64,000 nucleotides of DNA, from contig NZ_LGIS01000028.1 in assembly GCF_001187905.1 (NCBI RefSeq), positions 62,001-126,000 of the forward strand. The letters run 5' to 3'. The first letter of the stretch is position 1. Every line of letters begins with the position of its first letter. The translations under genes were made by a program, and so were the position numbers. Below the pieces are notes generated by a model. The model was not told where the DNA came from. It worked only from the letters and a program-made list of their open reading frames with translations, and did no database searches. Below are positions 17,651 to 24,950 of the stretch, piece after piece. The DNA is from Pantoea sp. RIT-PI-b (GTDB lineage Bacteria > Pseudomonadota > Gammaproteobacteria > Enterobacterales > Enterobacteriaceae).

Positions 17651-17700
17651 GGGGATTTATTCCCCATCAGGGGATAAATCCCTTTTTTTGAGGATTTATC
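17651..17700 (+). promoter_or_regulatory. X-X'-X module (terminator plus SD sequester) before 17701
   Basis: GGGATTTAT (17652-17660) pairs with ATAAATCCC (17674-17682) around TCCCC-ATCA-GGGG and is followed by TTTTTTT, a textbook intrinsic terminator. The same X' pairs perfectly with GGATTTAT (17692-17699), which contains the Shine-Dalgarno region of the next gene. Confidence 0.8.
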
Positions 17701-18309
17701 ATGACACCAATCTCCGTACCGCCCCAACACGTTACCTATACCGTGAAGCAGAGCGGATGGATATCCTCGAGCCAGTGGCAAAGTTTTACCCTGGCAGTCA
17801 CTGAAGCATTCTGGCTGTTACCGGTACATCTCCGTCCGTGCTCGCCAACTGACGGTACACGTCTGGAACGCGCGTCCATGATGTTTACTCACCCCGGGGC
17901 TTTTGAATTCGGTGGAAAAGACGAAGGGAATTACATATCCAAAAGCGTGATGTTTACCCTGGATATGAGCCCTGATTTGCGTATTGAAACTGAAGGTCAG
18001 CCTATCGACTTCTTCACGCGGATTGCGCTGCTGATGCTGTATCACCATTGCTCAGGATGCTTTGAGATAACGTCATCAGCTGGCGGTGTCAGCTGGGCGC
18101 TTCCTGTTCGCTGGGCAATACGGCACCAACTGATTGCTGACAGTAATGCTCCCCAGCCTTTCAGCACGCACGGTTTCATTACCGGTGCAGCTGATGAACT
18201 GCTTATCAGAAGCGTTTCCGGGGCTGAACGTCCGTTTACGACGGCTGACTGGGGACTGGTTTCAGAACTTGAGTTCGCACTCGAAGAACTGAAAACCGGC
18301 AACCGCTGA
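17701..18309 (+). CDS. Hypothetical protein, paralogue of the 18858 gene
   Basis: A 202-residue soluble protein. It shares with the product of 18858-19469 the blocks EAFWLLPxxLRP (near 40), DFFxRIxLxLLxxxC (near 107) and ITSS, and the same length, so the two are tandem duplicates separated by one gene. Neither has a recognisable catalytic motif, signal peptide or membrane segment. It follows a terminator-type module, so its expression is likely controlled at that point. Confidence 0.7.
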   Translation: MTPISVPPQHVTYTVKQSGWISSSQWQSFTLAVTEAFWLLPVHLRPCSPTDGTRLERASMMFTHPGAFEFGGKDEGNYISKSVMFTLDMSPDLRIETEGQPIDFFTRIALLMLYHHCSGCFEITSSAGGVSWALPVRWAIRHQLIADSNAPQPFSTHGFITGAADELLIRSVSGAERPFTTADWGLVSELEFALEELKTGNR

Positions 18310-18325
18310 TATTTAACTTTATGCA

Positions 18326-18379
18326 CCTGGAGGAGATACCCGCCTCCAGGCGGTATCTCTTTTTTGAGGAGATATACCG
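18326..18379 (+). promoter_or_regulatory. X-X'-X module with alternative hairpins before 18380
   Basis: Two exclusive stems are drawn from the same bases. CCTGGAGG (18326-18333) pairs with CCTCCAGG (18343-18350). GAGATACC (18333-18340) pairs with GGTATCTC (18352-18359) and is followed by TTTTTT. X' can also pair with GAGATATACC (18369-18378) at the ribosome-binding site. Confidence 0.75.
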
Positions 18380-18745
18380 ATGCGATTTTCTACACCAAAT
18401 GACGTACTCAGCTTCATGCTTCAGCTTGAAAGCGAACTCGTCGGGATCCGTGCGCTTGAGAATATCGAGTGTGATTACTATGCAGATCCAGAGTGTATGA
18501 GCCTTATACACAACGCTCTTGAGTACGCAGGTAAGCAACTCGGTGAATTTGAAGAGGCCAGTATCCAGGGAGAAACAGCAACCTGCTCAGCGCTCGCGCT
18601 GGAGGTGCAGGAAAATCTTCACCTGATAGCGGCGGATGTCTACGAATACCACTGGAACCGCTCAATTGAAGAGGGCCGCTGGGAATATCGTTATAACAAA
18701 GCTGTGGCTGCATGCGATGACACAGATTTTTTAATGACCATTTAG
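18380..18745 (+). CDS. Hypothetical acidic protein (121 aa)
   Basis: The protein is acidic and mostly helical (DVLSFMLQLESELVGIRALE, then LEYAGKQLGEFEEASIQG and LALEVQENLHLIAADVYEYH). It has no motif I recognise. It lies between the two paralogues and has its own X-X'-X module, so it seems part of the same regulated operon. Confidence 0.65.
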   Translation: MRFSTPNDVLSFMLQLESELVGIRALENIECDYYADPECMSLIHNALEYAGKQLGEFEEASIQGETATCSALALEVQENLHLIAADVYEYHWNRSIEEGRWEYRYNKAVAACDDTDFLMTI

Positions 18746-18760
18746 GGTAAAAACCTTAAC

Positions 18761-18857
18761 CCTCCTTCCGGGATTTACTCTCCGGACAGACCAACTTAAC
18801 CCAACGGGGATCTACCTCCCTGTGGGCGGTAGATCCCCTTTTGAATGGAGATTTACC
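18761..18857 (+). promoter_or_regulatory. X-X'-X module before 18858
   Basis: GGGGATCTACC (18806-18816) pairs over 11 bp with GGTAGATCCCC (18828-18838), with inner CCC-TGT-GGG, followed by TTTT. X' also pairs with GATTTACC (18850-18857), next to the start codon, with one G-U. An upstream TCCGG...CCGGA hairpin (about 18770-18786) resembles the one before 19541. Confidence 0.75.
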
Positions 18858-19469
18858 ATGACACATACACCAACCGAGCCTCTGGTCCTTCCGGGCGTTT
18901 ACCAGTTTGTGCAGGCAGCGTCCATAAATGATGAACAGTGGCTCAGATTTACTGACGCAGTTAAAGAAGCCTTCTGGCTTCTTCCCGCTCAGCTCCGGCC
19001 TTATAAGCAGTTGGGCTTTGACATGAACCGCGCGTCAGAACTTTTTGACGAAGAGGGTTCGGTCACGTTCAACCATAAGGACGGCGAAGGCTACTGCCTG
19101 AATCCGTTCTATCTCAGGCAGACGCTTTCGGATAATTTTCGGCCATACCGTAAAGTGGAGAGCCAGCGATGCAAACAGGATTTCTTCGTGCGTATCGTTC
19201 TGGTTCTTCTGCATAACCTATGCCCCGACAGCTATCACATAACCAGTTCCTGTCCGCAAAGCTGGCATTTCGCGCAGCGATGGCTGGCATGGAATATGGA
19301 TATGTTTACCAAAGCACCTGAAAAAATACCGGCATCGTTTGTTATACCCGGCGCAATTGAACATCTGCTGCTGGTAAAAACCTCCGGTCGCGGCAAGCAG
19401 GTCACCACTGAAGAGTGGGAAGCAATATCAGGCATTGAGTTCTGGCTTGCTCAGCAGCACAACAGCTGA
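18858..19469 (+). CDS. Hypothetical protein, paralogue of the 17701 gene
   Basis: ATG 18858 (MTHTPTEPLVLPGVYQF) is used; a longer frame from 18822 would include the regulatory hairpin. The 203 residues align over the whole length with the 17701 product through EAFWLLPAQLRP, DFFVRIVLVLLHNLC and HITSS, but overall similarity is moderate, so the duplication is old. No function is recognisable. Confidence 0.7.
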   Translation: MTHTPTEPLVLPGVYQFVQAASINDEQWLRFTDAVKEAFWLLPAQLRPYKQLGFDMNRASELFDEEGSVTFNHKDGEGYCLNPFYLRQTLSDNFRPYRKVESQRCKQDFFVRIVLVLLHNLCPDSYHITSSCPQSWHFAQRWLAWNMDMFTKAPEKIPASFVIPGAIEHLLLVKTSGRGKQVTTEEWEAISGIEFWLAQQHNS

Positions 19470-19482
19470 CCTGTATACCCAT

Positions 19483-19540
19483 CCTTCCGGGATTTGCTCT
19501 CCGGAAGGAGACAGATCCCGCTATTACAGCAGGTGATCCT
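19483..19540 (+). promoter_or_regulatory. X-X'-X module with alternative hairpins before 19541
   Basis: CCTTCCGG (19483-19490) pairs with CCGGAAGG (19501-19508). Alternatively GGGATTTG-C-TCTCC pairs with GGAGA-CAG-ATCCC (to 19518). X' (GATCC) can pair with GG(T)GATC at 19532-19538, next to the start. No T-tract follows, so this copy is more likely translational. Confidence 0.55.
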
Positions 19541-20137
19541 ATGTTTACTTTTAACAGTGACGCGCTCGCGCAGCTGTTTCATGAAACTTACCATCAGGCT
19601 ATGTCAGTCAGGCTTGTTATCTGTTCGCAGGAAGGTTTGTTCCTGGAGTTCAGGAACGGATTACCCGGTCAGCTTTTCTACCGCAAAGAGCGCATTTATG
19701 CGCTTGAATACAGCGGTGGGAGTACCGACCCGGGCGTGCAGGTAGAACTGAATTTTGGTCAGATCTCTGAGACGTTCGATCTCACTGTAGATGACCCGGC
19801 CTTTTTCAGTCCCATAACGCCGGCAGACAGGGTGGTTGTTCTGTCTGTCCCTTCACCCTACCAGCTGAAGCGCAAAACCATTAGCTGGCTCAGTCAGCGT
19901 AAATTCGCGCTGTTCCGTGAACGGATCGACCTCATTAGGACTTCGGATTTTCGCGACTGCAGCTGCGACGAAGAGCGGGCCCGGTGGTTCGGTTCGGCAG
20001 CTTCAATGCTTGAAGAAGCAATGTTTACTGACAGTAAGCGGCATGACCGCCACGCTTTCTATCATTCCAGGCGGCAACTTCGGTTGCGCCTGAACAGCTT
20101 AACCGCCGACGGAAAGATTATTTCTCCGGTGCGTTAA
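19541..20137 (+). CDS. Hypothetical protein (198 aa)
   Basis: The product begins MFTFNSDALAQLFHETYHQA and contains a cysteine pair in DFRDCSCDEERARWF and a basic C-terminal stretch (RHDRHAFYHSRRQLRLRLN). It shows a mixed alpha/beta pattern without signal peptide or membrane helix. I recognise no family. Operon position between the paralogue pair and ardC suggests a role in establishment or DNA processing, but that is inference from neighbours only. Confidence 0.65.
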   Translation: MFTFNSDALAQLFHETYHQAMSVRLVICSQEGLFLEFRNGLPGQLFYRKERIYALEYSGGSTDPGVQVELNFGQISETFDLTVDDPAFFSPITPADRVVVLSVPSPYQLKRKTISWLSQRKFALFRERIDLIRTSDFRDCSCDEERARWFGSAASMLEEAMFTDSKRHDRHAFYHSRRQLRLRLNSLTADGKIISPVR

Positions 20138-20144
20138 CCACTTT

Positions 20145-20211
20145 CCCTGACGGGCGTATTTCTCGCCCGTCAGGGGAGGGATGCGCCCTTTTTTCATTTA
20201 AGGAGCATCCC
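20145..20211 (+). promoter_or_regulatory. X-X'-X module with alternative hairpins before ardC
   Basis: CCCTGACGGGCG (20145-20156) pairs over 12 bp with CGCCCGTCAGGG (20164-20175). Alternatively GGGCGTAT (20152-20159) pairs with ATGCGCCC (20181-20188), followed by TTTTTT. GGGATGC (20178-20184) is complementary to GCATCCC (20205-20211) between the GGAG and the ATG. Confidence 0.8.
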
Positions 20212-21198
20212 ATGACTAGACCAACCAAAACCCGTCGCACGAAGAAAACTGAGAGCGTCGATCTATACCAGAAGGTCACTGACCGTATCGTTGAGGCACT
20301 GGAGAACGGCGTGGCGCCATGGAAAAAACCATGGCGCACTGCTGGACGCTACGCCGCAGCGGGTCCGTTACCGGTTAATGCCTTAACCGGTAAGCCTTAC
20401 CGCGGTGTGAACGTGCTGCTGTTATGGCTGGCCGCAGAGGAAAAAGGATACAGCACCGATAGGTGGGTAACGTATCGTCAGGCGCAGGAGCTGGGCGGTC
20501 AGGTTCGCAAAGGTGAAACGTCATCAGAGGCCATTATCTTCAGACCGTTTGAAAAACAGGCTGAGGATGCCAGCGGAAACAAGCTGATTGATTCCGACGG
20601 TAAGCCGCTGATGGAATCGCGGGCCATGATAAAGCCTAACTTCCTGTTTAACGTCGAGCAGTGTGACGGTTTACCGGACAGTGTTGCGGCTGTACCGCAT
20701 GAGTCTCCCGTAGCTGAATACCCCGGTACGATCGACTGGCCGACGGAAAAACGGATATGTGAGATTGTGCATATGGCGGGCGTTAAGGTTGAGTTCAGAT
20801 TACAGAACCGGGCCTGTTACGCCAGATACACTGATTCCATACTGATGCCGAAGGCGGAACAGTTTTTTACCCATGCCGACTACTTCAGCACGTTGCTGCA
20901 TGAAGTTGTGCACGCCACCGGCCATGAGTCACGACTGAACCGCGAGGGCATAACCAAACCGTCGAAAAAGTTCGGCGATTCGGTTTATGCGTTTGAGGAG
21001 CTGATAGCGGAGATGGGCAGCGCGTTTCTCTGCGCCCAGCTCGGCGTGTTTGGCGATGTTCAGCACGACAGCTACATAAAATCGTGGCTTGAGGTACTGA
21101 AGTCGGACAAAAAAGCACTCTTTCGTGCCTGCCGGCACGCGAGAGAAGCGTCAGAGTTTTTACTGCAGTTAGATCAACGTGCGGCTGAAGCTGCATAA
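20212..21198 (+). CDS. ardC: ArdC-like antirestriction protein (ssDNA-binding domain plus zincin)
   Basis: The 328-residue protein has the ArdC order. An N-terminal ssDNA-binding domain (about 15-150) contains VTDRIVEALENGVAPWKKPW, NALTGKPYRGVN and RKGETSSEAIIFRPF. A metallopeptidase-like domain follows with HEVVH at 230-234, then ATGHESRLNR. ArdC proteins protect transferring single-stranded DNA from restriction in the recipient. The third zinc ligand would lie in the downstream YAFEELIAEMGSAF segment. The position in a conjugative element's lead operon agrees with this role. Confidence 0.88.
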   Translation: MTRPTKTRRTKKTESVDLYQKVTDRIVEALENGVAPWKKPWRTAGRYAAAGPLPVNALTGKPYRGVNVLLLWLAAEEKGYSTDRWVTYRQAQELGGQVRKGETSSEAIIFRPFEKQAEDASGNKLIDSDGKPLMESRAMIKPNFLFNVEQCDGLPDSVAAVPHESPVAEYPGTIDWPTEKRICEIVHMAGVKVEFRLQNRACYARYTDSILMPKAEQFFTHADYFSTLLHEVVHATGHESRLNREGITKPSKKFGDSVYAFEELIAEMGSAFLCAQLGVFGDVQHDSYIKSWLEVLKSDKKALFRACRHAREASEFLLQLDQRAAEAA

Positions 21199-21234
21199 CA
21201 CACCAACCCGGCATCGTTAAGTAAACACGTTGCC

Positions 21235-21300
21235 GTCCCGTGAGGGCATTGTTCCTCACGGGACAGTGCCCTCTTTTTTTTGAAAGAAGAGGAATTAACC
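21235..21300 (+). promoter_or_regulatory. X-X'-X module with alternative hairpins before 21301
   Basis: GTCCCGTGAGG (21235-21245) pairs over 11 bp with CCTCACGGGAC (21254-21264). Exclusively, GAGGGCATTGT (21242-21252) pairs with ACAGTGCCCTC (21263-21273), followed by eight T. CCTCTT at the stem base can pair with AAGAGG (21287-21292), the ribosome-binding site. Confidence 0.8.
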
Positions 21301-22239
21301 ATGTCAGACTGGTGCCATAACCGTTTAGAAATCACCGGCAAATCCGCGCTCATCAGCATCATGGAGGAGTGGATCAGCGGTGAAGCCGTACCGCTTTACC
21401 GTCACGCCGTCATGCGCAGCATAAAGCTGTTTCTGGCGGGGTGTGGCGGCCTGCTACGCCCGGTTAAAACGGAGTCTTTTCCGCCGTTTCCCGGATTAAT
21501 GCAGAGCGGAACGGGACAGGGCACGCCAGCCAACCTGGCGTTTGATCAGTGGCTCGGTTTACTGCGCAATGACGTACAGCTTGACGGAGAGCATCTGCGC
21601 AAAATTGAGCGGCTTTACCATCAGTCGGGTATCGACGCGATCCGCTGGGACAGTATTCCGGACGTTTCACGCAGACATATCGCGCGACTCATTGAGGAAC
21701 GCTATGCAGACTGGTTTGGTATTGCCACACTTTCCCGGGAAATCGATCCGGGTCAGTGCTGGGAGCGACTGAGTCAGCTGCCTGAAAGGGCTCAACCCTG
21801 CGATATGCTGCAGATAATCCCGACCCGGCTGGCTGCCGAACTGAACGGAAGTGGCGGACTCCTGTCCGGGGCGTCTACGTCCTGCAGCCTCTATTGCCGA
21901 CAGTACGGTATGGAGTGGCCGGCAGGTCACAATGTCAGCTGGGAACGTGATGGCGTCAGCAGCATAAAACTTGCGTTTGATTCCGCCTGGTTCCCGCCAG
22001 CAGCAGAGGTCATCGCGGCACTGTCATCTACCTTTGACTGTGAAATTCGTCACTGGTACAGCGAGCCGGTTCACGATCTTGATGGTTATGACTGTTACGA
22101 TCGGGGCGAGCACGTCTGCAGTGCTGAGGCGATTATTGACGAGCTGGACGACGGCAGGCCCGGACTTCATCTGGTGCCGGTCGTTGAACCTCATGAACCA
22201 GAAAGTGCAATATCCGTTCATCAGGCGGCACAGGTATGA
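21301..22239 (+). CDS. DUF1281 (YubB ferredoxin-like) domain protein
   Basis: The protein is 312 residues from ATG 21301 (AGAGGA ribosome-binding site); a longer frame from 21280 lies in the hairpin. The N-terminus MSDWCHNRLEITGKS is the hallmark of DUF1281/YubB-like proteins on enterobacterial plasmids and GI elements. The C-terminal part AFDSAWFPPAAEVIAALSS and HWYSEPVHDLDGYDCYDRG is the matching ferredoxin-like end. Function is unknown. The stop overlaps the next start (ATGA). Confidence 0.8.
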   Translation: MSDWCHNRLEITGKSALISIMEEWISGEAVPLYRHAVMRSIKLFLAGCGGLLRPVKTESFPPFPGLMQSGTGQGTPANLAFDQWLGLLRNDVQLDGEHLRKIERLYHQSGIDAIRWDSIPDVSRRHIARLIEERYADWFGIATLSREIDPGQCWERLSQLPERAQPCDMLQIIPTRLAAELNGSGGLLSGASTSCSLYCRQYGMEWPAGHNVSWERDGVSSIKLAFDSAWFPPAAEVIAALSSTFDCEIRHWYSEPVHDLDGYDCYDRGEHVCSAEAIIDELDDGRPGLHLVPVVEPHEPESAISVHQAAQV

Positions 22240-22547
22240 GCGGCAACAGTGAGTACCTTCGCTGCCGCGTTATTTCGACGGCTCACCTCAGCGCAGAAGA
22301 CAATGCGCTGCTGGATGAAATCACGACTCGTGAAGTCGGTAACGGTGAGTGGGTCCACTATATCGGCGGGGGCTATCTTCTGCGGTTAACCGCGTGTACC
22401 GCGTCGGTTCTGCGGCTGAAGGAAGCCGGGCTATCGAAAGAAGCCCGCCGCGTGATCGCTTCACTGATGCGTTCGGATGCCGTGGAAATCCTGATTTTTG
22501 AATCAGGGGCTCCGGAGGCGAAAGGATTCACCACGTACAGCTGGTAA
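22236..22547 (+). CDS. DUF5983-like protein
   Basis: The 103-residue protein contains VISTAHLSAEDNALLDEIT, WVHYIGGGYLLRL and VLRLKEAGLSKEARRVI, the conserved blocks I associate with DUF5983 proteins of plasmids and YeeUV-type loci. Its biochemical role is not known. Start ATG 22236 overlaps the preceding stop, so translation is coupled. No separate hairpin module exists here, in contrast to its neighbours. Confidence 0.7.
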   Translation: MSGNSEYLRCRVISTAHLSAEDNALLDEITTREVGNGEWVHYIGGGYLLRLTACTASVLRLKEAGLSKEARRVIASLMRSDAVEILIFESGAPEAKGFTTYSW

Positions 22548-22580
22548 CCAAAAAAGGCGGGCCGTAAGGCTTGCCTCACA

Positions 22581-22636
22581 CCCTGAGGGGAACACCTCCC
22601 CAGGGGCGTGTTCCCCTTTTTTTATGGAGAACACGC
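22581..22636 (+). promoter_or_regulatory. X-X'-X module before 22637
   Basis: GGGGAACAC (22587-22595) pairs with GTGTTCCCC (22608-22616), enclosing CCC-CA-GGG, followed by seven T. X' (GCGTGTTC, 22606-22613) is perfectly complementary to GAACACGC (22629-22636), which follows the GGAG and touches the ATG. CCCTG...CAGGG offers an upstream competitor stem. Confidence 0.85.
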
Positions 22637-23317
22637 ATGACTTTTATCAACCATCGCAGCGCATTCCTGAAGATTTTCAACACCACGGCCCGTTATCATC
22701 ACCGGCACAAGGTGTTTGAGGACTTCGTCAGCTGCGCGGCCATTGCGCTGCACAACGGCGTTGCGCACGATGCAGAGCTGGAAAAGCAGTATCTGAGCAT
22801 AATTGCCGGCTACGAGAAGGAAGACGTCACCCGGATGGCTGAGTTACTGGGTCACGTCGTGATGGCGCTCGATCAGGAACGTTGTGATTTTCTCGGCAGC
22901 GTTTTTATGGAGCTTGAGCTGGGAGATAAGTATCGCGGCCAGTTTTTCACGCCGTGGGACGTATCGCGAATGATGGCATCAGTGCAGCTTTCCGGCATCG
23001 ATGCGCTGATGCAGGGAAAAGACTTCATTACCCTGCAGGAGCCGGCGAGCGGTGCAGGTTGCATGGTCATCGCCTTCGCTGAAGAGTTTGCTCAGCGCGG
23101 TTACACGGTCTCAGAACAGCTGTGGGTGTCGGTGACGGACGTAGATCCGCTGGCCGCCAGTATGTCCTATATACAGCTCTCGCTCTGCGGCATTGCGGCA
23201 GAGGTTGTGACCGGAAACGCGCTGACGCTTGAGCGGCGTCGCACGCTTTACACCCCGCTGCACTACACCGCCAGGTGGGCAGCAAAACTCGGCAGCGCAG
23301 AGCAACGCGCAGCCTGA
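22637..23317 (+). CDS. N6-adenine methyltransferase-fold protein
   Basis: From ATG 22637 (226 aa) the protein reads GQFFTPWDVSRMMA (SAM-binding motif X of gamma-type N6-MTases), LQEPASGAGCMVIAFAEEF (motif I) and WVSVTDVDPLAASMSYIQLSLCG (motif II/III). The catalytic NPPF/Y motif expected after VVTGNAL is absent, since the protein ends ~25 residues later. Such short methylase-like proteins are common on GI elements and plasmids. Without the NPPY motif, DNA methylation is doubtful; a structural or regulatory role is possible. Confidence 0.8.
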   Translation: MTFINHRSAFLKIFNTTARYHHRHKVFEDFVSCAAIALHNGVAHDAELEKQYLSIIAGYEKEDVTRMAELLGHVVMALDQERCDFLGSVFMELELGDKYRGQFFTPWDVSRMMASVQLSGIDALMQGKDFITLQEPASGAGCMVIAFAEEFAQRGYTVSEQLWVSVTDVDPLAASMSYIQLSLCGIAAEVVTGNALTLERRRTLYTPLHYTARWAAKLGSAEQRAA

Positions 23318-23321
23318 CCAT

Positions 23322-23347
23322 AACGCCTATCCGGAGGCGTTTTTTTT
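23322..23347 (+). terminator. Intrinsic terminator after the methylase-fold gene
   Basis: AACGCCT (23322-23328) and AGGCGTT (23335-23341) form the stem, followed by seven or eight T. The next gene starts 86 bp further. Confidence 0.8.
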
Positions 23348-23432
23348 GCGGGTCAGTATAGAGTTTGCGGTGGATACCGCCTCCCCGACAGGGCATGGTT
23401 CATGGCTTGACGCTGACGGAGGTACTGATTAC

Positions 23433-24950
23433 ATGCAACCCACGCAGGAGCAGGCACAGATCATCGCCTGGAAAGGCAGGAAACTTGTCGTTACGGCATT
23501 TGCCGGTACGGGCAAAACGTCCACGCTTGAAGCCTACGCACTGGCAAACCCCACGGAGCGGATGCTTTATCTCGCCTACAATCGCGCGATCAGGGAGGAG
23601 TCTGAGCGTCGTTTTCCTTTTAACGTCGAGTGCAGAACGTTTCATCAACTGGCATGGCCGACGTTCGGGCGGCACTTCCAGGCGCGGCTAACCACGTCTC
23701 TTCGCGTAACGGATATTGCGCGGCTGCTCAACACCCGTCACTGGCTGCTGGCACGGACTGCGCTGAACACGCTTAACACCTTTCTGTACAGCGCCGACGG
23801 AGAAATCTCATTTCTGCATCTGCCCGATGAGAACGATCGGGGCGGACTGGACGCGGGCAAAATACTCGGAGCTGCACAGGTCATATGGCAAGAAATGACC
23901 CGGATAGATTCACATTTTCCGGTGACGCATGACACCTATCTTAAACTTTATCAGCTGTCAGTGCCGGAGCTGAATAAGAAATGGAACGTGATCCTTTTCG
24001 ATGAAGCGCAGGATGCGAATCCGGTGACCAGTCAGTTTGTTCTCAGTCAGCCCTGTCGCATCATCCTTGTCGGCGATCGTTATCAGCAGATATATCGCTT
24101 CAGGGGGGCGGAAAACGCTCTCGTTTCCCCGCAGCTTGAGACTGCAGACAGGCTGTGGCTGACGAACAGCTTCCGGTTTGGTCCGGCGGTCGCAGACGTT
24201 GCTAATACCCTGCTTGCCGAGGCGGGGGAAACCCGCCGGATTTGCGGCCTTGGCGGTGAGGACCAGGTAGTACCCGAACTGCCCGCCGGAACCGCACACT
24301 GCTGCGTTATCAGCCGGACGGTAGCGGGCGTAATTGGCTCTGCCCTGGTGGAGAGCCTGACGGGTAAAAAGGTGTACTGGGTCGGCGGCATGGAGGGCTA
24401 CCGCATTGGTGAACTGGAAGATTTGTACTGGCTTTCGGTCGATATGCCCGATCGCATTCAGTCGCCGCAGCTGACGCGTGATTATCGTGACTTTGAAGAA
24501 TACCGAACCATTGCCAAAGCCACAAAAGATCCGGAAATGGGGCAGGGTGTACGATTGCTGGACATGTACTTTCCACTGCCAATGCTGCTGGCCGTGTTAA
24601 AAAAGCAGGCGGTGACGCGCGAAAGCGATGCTGATGTGACGGTCGTGACGGCGCACCGCAGTAAAGGGCTTGAGTGGATCACGGTCAAAATTAACGACGA
24701 TTTTGTTGATATTACCGATCCCCTTCTTAACCCGCGCGAAAAAGAAGATGAGCTGAATCTTCTATACGTATCGGTGACGCGTGCGCGCAAAATTCTGGTG
24801 CCAAATGAGCTGGTATGTATCGTTACCGGCAGCCTCGATGTGCTAAGCGATGAATCTGAAGCACCGGGTGAAACGGAATCTGTGAGCGCAGACGCTGCGA
24901 TTCATATCAGTGATGAAACCGAATTATCAGGAAGTCAGAATGTTCAGTAA
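23433..24950 (+). CDS. UvrD/Rep-like superfamily 1 helicase
   Basis: ATG 23433 (GGAGG ten bases upstream) starts MQPTQEQAQIIAWKGRKLVV. The SF1 motifs are complete: Walker A AFAGTGKTS (22-30), motif II ILFDEAQDAN, motif III VGDRYQQIYRFRGA, motif V VVTAHRSKGLEW and motif VI LLYVSVTRARK. About 505 residues is short for UvrD (720), lacking large 1B/2B insertions, as in other GI-element helicases. It probably unwinds DNA during element processing. The last 11 bp overlap the next gene. Confidence 0.88.
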   Translation: MQPTQEQAQIIAWKGRKLVVTAFAGTGKTSTLEAYALANPTERMLYLAYNRAIREESERRFPFNVECRTFHQLAWPTFGRHFQARLTTSLRVTDIARLLNTRHWLLARTALNTLNTFLYSADGEISFLHLPDENDRGGLDAGKILGAAQVIWQEMTRIDSHFPVTHDTYLKLYQLSVPELNKKWNVILFDEAQDANPVTSQFVLSQPCRIILVGDRYQQIYRFRGAENALVSPQLETADRLWLTNSFRFGPAVADVANTLLAEAGETRRICGLGGEDQVVPELPAGTAHCCVISRTVAGVIGSALVESLTGKKVYWVGGMEGYRIGELEDLYWLSVDMPDRIQSPQLTRDYRDFEEYRTIAKATKDPEMGQGVRLLDMYFPLPMLLAVLKKQAVTRESDADVTVVTAHRSKGLEWITVKINDDFVDITDPLLNPREKEDELNLLYVSVTRARKILVPNELVCIVTGSLDVLSDESEAPGETESVSADAAIHISDETELSGSQNVQ

